Below, one piece after another: positions 57,648 to 64,000 of a stretch of 64,000 nt of DNA; the stretch's first letter is position 1; every line of letters starts with the position of its first letter. The notes beneath the pieces were generated by a model that ran no database searches, was not told the DNA's origin, and saw nothing but the letters and a program-made list of their open reading frames with translations. The translations under genes were made by a program, and so were the position numbers. This stretch comes from Nitrospira sp. SG-bin2 (GTDB lineage Bacteria > Nitrospirota > Nitrospiria > Nitrospirales > Nitrospiraceae): NCBI GenBank assembly GCA_002083405.1, contig LVWT01000049.1, positions 62,001 through 126,000 on the forward strand, given 5' to 3'.

Positions 57648-58265
57648 CTAAAAAATGCGCCGGTAATGCTTGGAGTGGACGCCTGATTCGTCCGCAAAGC
57701 CGAGGGCTCCGGTATCCGGGCTTCCGGTGTCGTTCAAGTCGATCCGGTAATGGCCTCGAACTGCCTCCATCGCCACTTCAAACGGGACGGCGCCGGGATA
57801 AAGAGTGCCGGGTGCATGGGCGCCTCTTGTTAAGGTACGGATGGTATCGGCTTCCGCAAATTGCTTGTCGGAGAAAATGTAGATGTCGGCAATCGCATGG
57901 TTGCCGAGCTTATGGCCCGGGGTGGTGGCGGGGATTTGGTCGCCGAGGCTGCCGGCGAGCCGGTCCTGTTTGAGTTGTTTCAAAAGGCCGGCGATTTGAC
58001 TATCCGTCGCTTGCGGCGGGACGACCAGACCGACGGCGTTCATCTCCAGAATGATCGTCTGCATTTTGAAGATGACGGGTGCGGCGTCCGGATCTTCGAT
58101 TGCCGAGACAGCAGGGCCTTCGGTTCCAGCCGCCTGTTTGTTACGCGAACTCGGTACGATCAGCGCGACGAAAAGCCACAAACCCAAAAGAATGCCGAAC
58201 ACCACGACCAAGGGGTGGAGGCCGGCGCGTTTGCCTTCCTGGTAAGGCCCCTGATTCTCGCTCAT
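57648..58265 (-). CDS. Hypothetical membrane protein downstream of mazG
   Basis: The 205-residue protein begins MSENQGPYQEGKRAG. It has one membrane segment LHPLVVVFGILLGLWLFVALIV and a soluble domain with a conserved-looking GHYRIDLNDTGSPD. No family was recognised. Its ATG overlaps the mazG stop by 4 bp (ATGA), so the two are translationally coupled. The link to MazG function is unknown. Confidence 0.6.
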   Translation of the reverse strand: MSENQGPYQEGKRAGLHPLVVVFGILLGLWLFVALIVPSSRNKQAAGTEGPAVSAIEDPDAAPVIFKMQTIILEMNAVGLVVPPQATDSQIAGLLKQLKQDRLAGSLGDQIPATTPGHKLGNHAIADIYIFSDKQFAEADTIRTLTRGAHAPGTLYPGAVPFEVAMEAVRGHYRIDLNDTGSPDTGALGFADESGVHSKHYRRIF

Positions 58266-59164
58266 AGCGGGACGTCCTTCTGAGGGCTGGTCCGCGTCTG
58301 TTCCGGTTCGGTCTCGACAGGCCGGGCAAGCCGTTGTTTCGCTTCTTCCCATAGAAGATTCATCTCAGCCAAGGTCATGTCCGTCAGCGGCGTGCCGTTC
58401 TCCGCGGCTTGCGCTTCCACGAGGTGGAACCGGTCGATGAAGCGATTGGTCGATCGGCGAAGCGCCTCTTCCGGATTGACCTTCACGAACCGCGCGAGAT
58501 TCACGAGCGAGAATAGAATGTCTCCCAATTCAGATTCGATGGCGGCGTCCCTATCAGATTGGTTCGGCGCCGACTCAGCCTCGGTTGAAGTTTTCGCCAA
58601 CGCCTCCTGCAGTTCACCGACTTCCTCCGCTACTTTTCCAAAGATTTGTTCGAGGCCTGCGGCGTTGTGCGGCCAATCGAATCCGACCCGTGCGGCTCTG
58701 GCTTGTGTCTGATAGGCCCGCAACAAGGCCGGCAGGGTTTTCGGCACTCCATCCAGGGCGGACAGTGCGCCTCCGGCTGCTTCCCGCTCGGCGCGTTTAA
58801 TGTGTTCCCATTGGCTCAAGACCTGCTCGCCGTTGGTGAGAGTGCCGGTCTGGTCGTTGTTGCCGAATACGTGGGGATGTCGGCGGACGAGTTTATCCGC
58901 GAGTGTGTCGAGCACATCGTCAATGGTAAAGGTTCCGGCCTCAGCGGCAATCTGGCTGTGGAAGATGACTTGCAGCAGCACGTCGCCCAGTTCTTCCCGC
59001 AGCTTCGAATGATCGTGCTGATCGATGGTCTCCAGGACCTCGTACGTCTCTTCCAGCAGGTAGGGCTTCAAGGAGTCATGGGTCTGTTTCCGGTCCCACG
59101 GGCATCCGTTGACGGCGCGGAGCGTCGCCATAAGGCCGACCAGTTTGGTAAATCGTTCCGACAT
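58262..59164 (-). CDS. mazG: MazG nucleoside triphosphate pyrophosphohydrolase
   Basis: The 300-residue house-cleaning enzyme hydrolyses NTPs to NMP and pyrophosphate. It has two MazG helical domains. The first is LVGLMATLRAVNGCPWDRKQTHDSLKPYLLEETYEVLETI with the EExxE-type metal site and REELGDVLLQVIFHS. The second is FGKVAEEVGELQEAL and ESELGDILFSLVNLARF. The start at MSERFTK (59164) is chosen by the family N-terminus; a longer frame to 59209 exists. Its 5' region is duplicated as a decayed copy at 60056-60404. Confidence 0.88.
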   Translation of the reverse strand: MSERFTKLVGLMATLRAVNGCPWDRKQTHDSLKPYLLEETYEVLETIDQHDHSKLREELGDVLLQVIFHSQIAAEAGTFTIDDVLDTLADKLVRRHPHVFGNNDQTGTLTNGEQVLSQWEHIKRAEREAAGGALSALDGVPKTLPALLRAYQTQARAARVGFDWPHNAAGLEQIFGKVAEEVGELQEALAKTSTEAESAPNQSDRDAAIESELGDILFSLVNLARFVKVNPEEALRRSTNRFIDRFHLVEAQAAENGTPLTDMTLAEMNLLWEEAKQRLARPVETEPEQTRTSPQKDVPL

Positions 59165-59338
59165 CGGTGCGCAACTGTATACCGAGGGCGTGTCCTGCTT
59201 CAATGGCATCGGCCATGTACACCCACCGTCAAGCCCTATTGAAACGACACCGGCCCTGGCGTATCGTTCACAAGCCGAAGTGGCGTGTTACACGGGCAGA
59301 ATTCGGTAGGGCCGGTTCTTATACGGACCGGCCTAAAT
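58988..59338. repeat. Left copy of an imperfect direct duplication (mazG 5' region)
   Basis: This 350-bp stretch covers the first part of mazG and its upstream DNA. It is repeated at about three-quarters identity at 60056-60404. It ends in a hairpin (AGGGCCGGT/ACCGGCCT, 59308-59334). Confidence 0.65.
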
Positions 59339-59351
59339 GTTGTTAGTTTCC

Positions 59352-59368
59352 AGCAGCCGCTTGCTGCT
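59352..59368. promoter_or_regulatory. Inverted repeat before the PIN toxin gene (possible operator)
   Basis: AGCAGC, five bases, GCTGCT lies 15 bp upstream of the ATG at 59383. Toxin-antitoxin promoters are commonly autoregulated through such palindromes; here that is inference. Confidence 0.3.
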
Positions 59369-59382
59369 AGAGTGGGCATGTC

Positions 59383-59862
59383 ATGGCTTTTTCAGTTTAC
59401 GTCGAAACGTCTGTGATTAGTTACTACGCGGCCAGACCGAGCCAGGATATTGTGACTGCGGCTCGGCAAACTATCACGCAGGAGTGGTGGAATGAGGCGA
59501 GAGGGCGCTATGAGAGTTACATCTCCGTCCTGGTAGTGGAGGAAGCGAAAGCGGGTGATGCCGTCGCAGCGCAAAGGCGGTCGGACGCTCTTTCTGGACT
59601 GCCGATACTGGAGATTAACGATGCTACTGTGTCATTGGCCAAGCATTTGATTGATGGGGGGCTGATTCCAGAAACCAGCGCTGAAGATGCGGTGCACATT
59701 GCTGTAGCGACTGTCCATGGAATGGATTTCCTGTTGACATGGAATTTCCGACATATCAACAACGCGGAGATGAAAGCGCGGATTGGAGCTGCTATTGAGG
59801 CCCTAGGCTACGAGTGTCCCATCATCTGCTCACCGGAAGAACTGGGAGGTGTCGAGTCATGA
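59383..59862 (+). CDS. PIN-domain toxin-like protein (VapC family)
   Basis: The 159-residue PIN-domain protein begins MAFSVYVETSVISYYAARPSQD, the Glu-containing start of a known VapC-like subgroup. It contains EEAKAGDA, TSAEDAVHIAVATVHGMDFLLTWNFRHINN, which carry the remaining acidic site and the TWN motif. PIN toxins are magnesium-dependent ribonucleases. Its stop overlaps the start of the small partner gene by 4 bp. It lies between two copies of the mazG 5' region. Confidence 0.8.
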   Translation: MAFSVYVETSVISYYAARPSQDIVTAARQTITQEWWNEARGRYESYISVLVVEEAKAGDAVAAQRRSDALSGLPILEINDATVSLAKHLIDGGLIPETSAEDAVHIAVATVHGMDFLLTWNFRHINNAEMKARIGAAIEALGYECPIICSPEELGGVES

Positions 59863-60032
59863 AACCCGATCCAATTGTGGACGAAGTGCGCAAGGTACGA
59901 GAAGCGCATGCAGCGAAATTTAAATATGACCTCTTGGCGATCTGTAGTGACCTAAGAAAGAAGGAAAAAGCATCCGGTCATCTTGTCGTGTCTCGACAGC
60001 CAAGATTGAGGCTAAAACCCACCGGAAGCTAA
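59859..60032 (+). CDS. Small partner of the PIN-domain gene (probable antitoxin)
   Basis: The 57-residue protein begins MKPDPIVDEVRKVREAHAAKFKYDLLAICSDLRKKEKASGH. Its ATG overlaps the PIN stop (ATGA). Short proteins with the MKPDPIVDEVR start commonly accompany this PIN subgroup, and the basic, helical sequence fits an antitoxin or RNA-binding partner. The order toxin then partner is the reverse of classical vapBC. Confidence 0.6.
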   Translation: MKPDPIVDEVRKVREAHAAKFKYDLLAICSDLRKKEKASGHLVVSRQPRLRLKPTGS

Positions 60033-60055
60033 TTGTTCTCCAGAGTCCGTTGCCT

Positions 60056-60404
60056 AGCTCTTCCTGCAGTTTGGCTCGATCGCTTCAATTGATCGTTTCC
60101 AGCAGCTCATAGGTTTCTTCGAGCAGGTAGGCTTCAGCAATTTGTGCGTCTGCTTGCGATCCCAGGAACTCACGTTGACGGCGCGAAGCGTCGCCATGAG
60201 GCCGATCAGTTTGGTAAATCGTTCCGACATGGTGCGCAACTGTATACCGAGTGCGTGTCCTGCTTCAATGGCGGCGGCCACCTGCACCTGCTCTCGCACC
60301 CCATTGAAACGACAACAGTCCAGGCGTACAGTTCGCAAACCCTAGTGGCATGTTATCCGGACAGGAATGGGCCAATCCGGCTATTATGTGGATCGGCCTA
60401 AAAA
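60056..60404 (-). pseudogene. Decayed duplicate of the mazG 5' region
   Basis: On the minus strand, from an ATG at 60230, the frame reads MSERFTKLIGLMATLRAVN and then WDRKQTHKLLKP, matching the MazG start. Frameshifts then scramble it and it ends at about 60056. The upstream part also matches the DNA before mazG. It is a non-functional direct duplicate about 1.07 kb from the parent, with the toxin-antitoxin pair between them. Confidence 0.75.
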
Positions 60405-60422
60405 TAGGTATGAGTTAAAAGC

Positions 60423-61059
60423 ATGAGCCTCGACATCCAAAAAGTACTCAAAGACCTTGTCGACCACCTGATGCCGGACCTCACGCCCCACGAAGCATCA
60501 ATGTATGTGTTTCTTTTGAGGCATTCTCATCTGAATGATGAAGCACCGTCGTCAACTATGCGCATGGGCCAACGAACAATTGCGCAGTTATATGGTAGAG
60601 GGCCAAAAACATCAGTGCCTAGCAGGCAGCATGTTTTAAGGCAGCTTGAAAGCCTAGAAGAAAAAGGATGCATAAGAAATTGGTGATACCAGCAGGGATG
60701 GAACTCTGTATGACATCCTTCTTCCCTCAAGTGTCCCACTTGTCATTGAAAAACTTTCCGTCAGTGCCGCATCCGAGACAGATGATGACTATTACAATGA
60801 CTTGGAAAAGCGAAAGGAAATCTACGAACGAGATCAGTGGATTTGTCAGTATTGCGGGGACCGAGTGACTCCAGAAAACGCTACGCTTGACCACTTCGTT
60901 CCTCAATGCAAAAGTGGAACAAATAAGAAAGAGAATTTGAGAACGGCCTGCCTGCTATGTAACAGCGTCAAATCGGGCAAGTCTTACGAGGAAGCGGCTG
61001 TTTATTTATTGAAGAGCATTCAAACCAGAAGAGGACGCGATGCTCAAAAAGACTCATAA
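60423..61059 (+). pseudogene. HTH-HNH endonuclease-like gene with one frameshift
   Basis: Frame one (60423-60686) encodes a winged-helix-like N-terminus: MSLDIQKVLKDLVDHLMPDLTPHEASMYVFLLRHS, ending at LEEKGCIRNW. Frame two continues from about 60676 with IGDTSRDGTLYDILLPSSVP and then an HNH domain: ERDQWICQYCGDRVTPENATLDHFVPQ with CLLCNSVKSGK. Removing one A from the AAA at 60677-60679 restores a single frame reading GCIRIGDTSRDG. It is either a true inactivating insertion or a homopolymer sequencing error. Confidence 0.75.
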
Positions 61060-61109
61060 CAAGCGGCTCCAAGACGACCGCAAAAGAGGTCGATGAAAAA
61101 GGGGTCGCG

Positions 61110-61145
61110 ATGAAAAAGAGGGCGGGAGCCATTGTTTAAGAAAAG
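61110..61145 (+). repeat. REP-like motif (CGGGAGCCATTGTTTA), copy a
   Basis: ATGAAAAAGAGGGCGGGAGC followed by CATTGTTTAAGAAAAG resembles the sequence at the end of terC (63546-63578). A half-copy CGATGAAAAAGGGGTCG lies just upstream at about 61091. Confidence 0.5.
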
Positions 61146-61279
61146 ACAAAGGTGTCAGCAACCATTTTTTGGACGGGTTGGGAGCGCGGAGAGGACGTAT
61201 GCGACCGGGAAAGCTTTCTGACGCTCTCCTTCGCACATAGGGCGAATGATTAGTGCTGATATCACCAAGGAGATGCCTA

Positions 61280-61714
61280 ATGAGCAACGAGACCATTTAC
61301 CAGGGAAGCTGCTTTTGCGGTGCAGTGCAATTCACGGTCAGTGGTGAGGCTTCGGCAATGGGATATTGCCATTGTGAGTCCTGCCGCAGCTGGTCCGGGG
61401 CGCCGGTCAACGCCTTCACCTTATGGAAGCCCGAGGCAGTGCGCATTATTCGAGGAGCAGACCTCATTGGCACCTATAGCAAGTCACCGTTGAGTTTTCG
61501 CAAATGGTGCAAGACCTGTGGCGGGCATGTCTTTACCGAACATCCCAGCTGGGGAGTTACGGATGTCTATGCAGCAGCCATTCCGGACTTTCCCTACCAT
61601 GCCGGTATCCATGTGAACTATGAGGAGACAAGGCTGCGGATGAAGGATGGATTACCAAAGATGAAGGATCTGCCGAAAGAAATGGGTGGGTCTGGCGTCA
61701 GCCTGGCCGAATAG
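61280..61714 (+). CDS. GFA-family (CENP-V/GFA domain) protein
   Basis: The 144-residue zinc-binding protein begins MSNETIYQGSCFCGAVQFTVSG. It has the three cysteine clusters of the GFA fold: CFCG, CHCESC and CKTCGG. The family was named for glutathione-dependent formaldehyde activation, but most members have unknown chemistry. AAGGAGA lies seven bases before the ATG at 61280. It is a single gene between REP-like motifs. Confidence 0.85.
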   Translation: MSNETIYQGSCFCGAVQFTVSGEASAMGYCHCESCRSWSGAPVNAFTLWKPEAVRIIRGADLIGTYSKSPLSFRKWCKTCGGHVFTEHPSWGVTDVYAAAIPDFPYHAGIHVNYEETRLRMKDGLPKMKDLPKEMGGSGVSLAE

Positions 61715-61760
61715 CAGCCTCGAACTTCGTTGCCATTGCCTTGAGCAAGAGAAGCGTTGG

Positions 61761-61795
61761 GGGCAGAAAAATGTTCCAGGAACCATTGATTACTC
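61761..61795 (+). repeat. REP-like motif (GGGCAGAAAAA ... AACCATTG), copy a
   Basis: GGGCAGAAAAATGTTCCAGG followed by AACCATTGATTACTC. A near-identical 35-bp copy occurs in the same orientation at 62579-62613. The pair brackets the DUF433/DUF5615 module. Confidence 0.65.
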
Positions 61796-61918
61796 CGGAT
61801 TGTATTGCACACCCCTGAAAGAGCGGTTGCAGATCCGAGGCCCGCATAAGGATGTGGCCTCAATTCTGGTCTGTATAATTGAATTGAATCGGTTTCTTGC
61901 TAGGTCTACAATTACCGC

Positions 61919-62137
61919 ATGATTGAGTGGTCCTCTTGCCCAGCCGTTGAGCGTGATGCGGAGCGTGTGAGTGGCGCGTGGGTTTTTCGTGGTACTCGTG
62001 TGCCTGTTTCCGCGCTATTTCAGAATCTTGAGGATGGGGCACACGTCTCTGACTTTATTGTCTGGTTTCCGGGTGTCACGCTCGAGCAAGTCCGCGCGGT
62101 GCTTGAGCATGCTGCCCGCTCTTTAGAAGCAGCTTAG
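61919..62137 (+). CDS. DUF433 protein (probable antitoxin)
   Basis: The 72-residue protein includes MIEWSSCPAVERDAERVSGAWVFRGTRVPVSALFQNLEDG, the DUF433 core with the RV-GAWVFRGTRVPV motif, and ends FPGVTLEQVRAVLEHAARSL, a helix-turn-helix-like tail. DUF433 proteins typically pair with DUF5615 PIN-like toxins. The partner follows directly but is broken. The antitoxin frame itself is intact. Confidence 0.8.
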   Translation: MIEWSSCPAVERDAERVSGAWVFRGTRVPVSALFQNLEDGAHVSDFIVWFPGVTLEQVRAVLEHAARSLEAA

Positions 62138-62457
62138 GTGCGCGTTCTGTTTGACCAGGGTACTCCGGTCCCTCTTCGCAAGCACCTTGCAGCCATCAGG
62201 TCACTACCACTTTTGAACTTGGTTGGAACTATCTGAAGAACGGTGAACTGCTGCAAAAATCAGAAGAGAGCGGCTTTTCTGTTCTGGTCACGACCGACCA
62301 GAGTCTCCGATATCAACAGAACCTCTCGAGTCGCAAGATCGCAATTGTTGTGCTGACGACAACCAGTTAGCCACGTATCGAACGCGAGGTTGAGCGGGTG
62401 ACAAGGGCGGTTGATTCTGCCGAACCAAGCAGTTACGTTGAGATCCTTATCCCGTGA
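62138..62457 (+). pseudogene. DUF5615-type PIN-like toxin, inactivated
   Basis: It starts with GTG directly after the DUF433 stop and reads VRVLFDQGTPVPLRKHLA, the DUF5615 N-terminus. A one-base deletion near 62195 shifts the frame. The remainder (TFELGWNYLKNGELLQKSEESGFSVLVTTDQSLRYQQNL, split here only for reference by the frameshift) then meets TAG where Trp is expected (TTS-stop-PRIE) at about 62368. It finally ends YVEILIP at 62457. Two independent lesions argue against a sequencing error. Confidence 0.8.
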
Positions 62458-62578
62458 CCGCTACTACTCCGTTAGTCATGCGCAGCTGTCAGGAGCTGCA
62501 CTCTTGTATCCCACTTCTTCTTTTCTTCTGATGGCGAACACCGGTTACAGGGGGCGGTCCGCTGCACAACTCGCCGCT

Positions 62579-62613
62579 GGGCAGAAAAAGTTTCCAGGAA
62601 CCATTGGTTACTC
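62579..62613 (+). repeat. REP-like motif (GGGCAGAAAAA ... AACCATTG), copy b
   Basis: GGGCAGAAAAAGTTTCCAGG followed by AACCATTGGTTACTC, differing from copy a (61761-61795) at about three positions. Confidence 0.65.
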
Positions 62614-62753
62614 AGTTAAAATACTTCCAGATGAGTGAGCCCTATTGCGACTTCTAAACATTGTTGGCCGTCATACGAAGCCGCTGGCTATTGCGTTTCT
62701 GCCTGCGCAGTCTCTAACGTACCTGTCTGATCTCCATACCTAGGCTGCCGCCC

Positions 62754-63575
62754 ATGCTTGAACTGCTCGTTGACCCCAATGCCTGGCTCGCGTTCGCGAC
62801 GCTCGCCGCGCTGGAGATCGTTCTCGGCATCGACAATCTCATCTTCATTTCTATCCTGGCAGGCAAGCTGCCGCCCGATCGCCAGGATCTTGCGCGAAAG
62901 GTAGGCATCGCCGCGGCACTCGTGTCGCGCCTGGGTCTGTTGTTCGCGCTTACTTGGATCATGAAGCTCACGGCGCCGCTGTTCGCGGTCGCCGGTAACG
63001 AGTTCTCGGGCAAGGATTTGGTCCTGGTCTTCGGTGGCCTCTTCCTCATCTACAAAGCGACTATCGAGATTCACGACAAGCTCGAGGGGAGCGACAATGC
63101 CCCCACGGCCATTGCGGAGGTTACCAGCTTCTCTGCGGTGATCTTCCAGATTATGTTGATCGATGTCGTGTTCTCCCTGGACTCGATCATCACGGCTGTA
63201 GGCATGGTCGCTGAGCTTTCCATCATGGTTGCTGCAATTGTGGCCGCAGTCGTCTTCATGTTCGCATTTGCCGGTACGGTGCATGGATTTGTCGACCGGC
63301 ATCCCACAATCAAGATGCTGGCACTCGCGTTCCTGCTCGTCATCGGCATGGCATTGATCGCGGACGGTTTCGACGTACACATTCCCAAGGGCTATATCTA
63401 CTCGGCCATGGCCTTCTCCATAGGGGTCGAGATTCTCAACATCCGGCTCCGCCGCCGTGGCCAGCCCGTACACCTGCATGGACCGGATGTGCAGCCGACA
63501 CCTGTCTGTCCCACCTGCGGGCAGGCGGTCGTCCGGCCGTATCTCCTGAAAAAGGGATCGGGAGGCATTGTTTAG
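62754..63575 (+). CDS. TerC-family integral membrane protein
   Basis: The 273-residue protein has seven to eight membrane helices. It contains the TerC core ALEIVLGIDNLIFISILAGKLP and VVFSLDSIITAVGMV, whose paired aspartates are thought to bind metal. It would handle metal ions at the membrane (manganese export or metallation in characterised relatives); tellurite resistance is only the historical name. No Shine-Dalgarno precedes the ATG. The last residues (KKGSGGIV) and the stop are encoded by a REP-like motif, so the C-terminus may have been altered. Confidence 0.88.
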   Translation: MLELLVDPNAWLAFATLAALEIVLGIDNLIFISILAGKLPPDRQDLARKVGIAAALVSRLGLLFALTWIMKLTAPLFAVAGNEFSGKDLVLVFGGLFLIYKATIEIHDKLEGSDNAPTAIAEVTSFSAVIFQIMLIDVVFSLDSIITAVGMVAELSIMVAAIVAAVVFMFAFAGTVHGFVDRHPTIKMLALAFLLVIGMALIADGFDVHIPKGYIYSAMAFSIGVEILNIRLRRRGQPVHLHGPDVQPTPVCPTCGQAVVRPYLLKKGSGGIV

Positions 63576-63578
63576 AAG
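63546..63578 (+). repeat. REP-like motif (CGGGAGGCATTGTTTA), copy b, at the end of terC
   Basis: TGAAAAAGGGATCGGGAGGC followed by ATTGTTTAGAAG matches the motif at 61110-61145. The TAG inside it is the terC stop codon. Confidence 0.5.
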
Positions 63579-63724
63579 TGATTGCTGCACCGGCACAGGA
63601 GCGCACGTGCTGCTGCCGTGCGGAAGTGGGGAGAGTACAGTCATCCGCCACTGGCAACTTGCGAGCCGATAGGTCCTATGATAGGGTATCGCCCACTGTA
63701 CGGTAAGTATTGAGCGAGGGGCTA

Positions 63725-64000
63725 ATGGCAGACCAGGAGCAGGGATTCGTCGTTCGGGATCGGCGGGCGAGTGGAGGGTCGGATGCCGCGCCGCCCTCTT
63801 CTTCTACGGCAAAACAAACGCCGACGGCATCCGCGTCACCGGCCGAGGCATCTCATGAGGATCATCCGCTTCCAGTCAACTTCTCTTCCTTCGTCATCTC
63901 GCTCGGCTCGTCATCTCTGATGCTGATGGGGGAGCGGTTGGACCCTCAGCAACAGCCGATACCCGTCAATTTGCCTCAGGCCAAAGAAATCATCGATCTG
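63725..64000 (+). CDS. DUF1844-domain protein (partial)
   Basis: An open frame of 92 codons runs off the right edge. It starts MADQEQGFVVRDRRASGG, passes a Ser/Thr/Pro-rich linker and enters NFSSFVISLGSSSLMLMGERLDP, the DUF1844 hallmark, followed by LPQAKEIIDL. DUF1844 proteins are small, widespread in deltaproteobacteria and relatives, and of unknown function. GAGGGGC lies just before the ATG. Confidence 0.85.
   Translation, partial: MADQEQGFVVRDRRASGGSDAAPPSSSTAKQTPTASASPAEASHEDHPLPVNFSSFVISLGSSSLMLMGERLDPQQQPIPVNLPQAKEIIDL

Noticed and set aside
62754..63575. A tellurite-resistance operon
   Set aside because: Only a TerC-family membrane gene is present; no terZABDE genes accompany it.
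1..64000. CRISPR arrays, tRNA or rRNA genes, prophage
   Set aside because: No regularly spaced identical repeats, no cloverleaf or conserved rRNA segment and no phage structural genes were seen on reading both strands. The repeats present are palindromic and irregularly spaced.

Overview
The window looks like chromosomal DNA of a GC-rich, Gram-negative, didermic bacterium. I infer a member of Nitrospirota, most likely a Nitrospira-like genome. The inference rests on the gene complement: a type II secretion cluster, a Ppx plus paired thymidylate-kinase-like operon, two-subunit pyruvate carboxylase, class II fumarase, a hemE-hemH-hemY cluster, many lipoproteins and very repeat-rich intergenic DNA. 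There is no rRNA or tRNA in the window to confirm it, and I saw no CRISPR array.

Layout. 0-6.7 kb: type II secretion genes gspC, E, F, G, H, I, J and the first codons of gspK, all on the minus strand, with no gspD here. 6.9-11.3 kb: SixA-type phosphatase, two thymidylate-kinase-like paralogues downstream of Ppx/GppA, and a Pal-like lipoprotein. 11.4-15.0 kb: one giant gene joining a YyaL/DUF255 protein to an aldo/keto reductase. 15.2-24.1 kb: malic enzyme, a J-domain protein, RNase D, a degenerate GGDEF membrane protein, an ArsC-like protein, citrate synthase and Hsp20. 24.4-27.6 kb: accessory DNA with an IS110-family transposase and its candidate bridge RNA, an AT-rich membrane gene, an adhesin fragment caught between identical REP sequences, and a REP-associated tyrosine transposase. 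27.7-43.2 kb: fumC, an Ig-like lipoprotein, tex, an NlpC/P60 lipoprotein, TenA, SthA, a lipid-anchored thiol peroxidase, an alpha/beta hydrolase and the pyruvate carboxylase pair. 43.4-46.1 kb: an exported-protein gene split by an AAA/DUF4143 ATPase insertion that created a chimeric gene. 46.1-58.3 kb: TIG-domain and PstS-like exported proteins, small conserved genes, an EamA transporter, a fatty-acid desaturase, haem genes and an NAD(P)H reductase. 58.3-63.6 kb: mazG followed by a decay zone of toxin-antitoxin pairs, a partial mazG duplicate, a frameshifted HTH-HNH gene and REP motifs, then terC. The window closes inside a DUF1844 gene.

Metabolically, pyruvate carboxylase, malic enzyme, citrate synthase, fumarase and transhydrogenase together serve C3/C4 interconversion and NADPH balance around the TCA cycle. 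hemE, hemH and hemY supply haem.

The most striking feature is the intergenic DNA. At least three unnamed kinds of element recur: a tripartite inverted-repeat element (five copies, two size classes), a second element with CCCGCATTATTC ends (two copies), and hairpins built from degenerate tandem 7-10 nt words (about ten loci). Most sit directly behind stop codons and several supply the stop codon itself, which suggests a role in mRNA 3' ends or a shared insertion preference. All of this is read by eye; no alignment, folding or database search was run.
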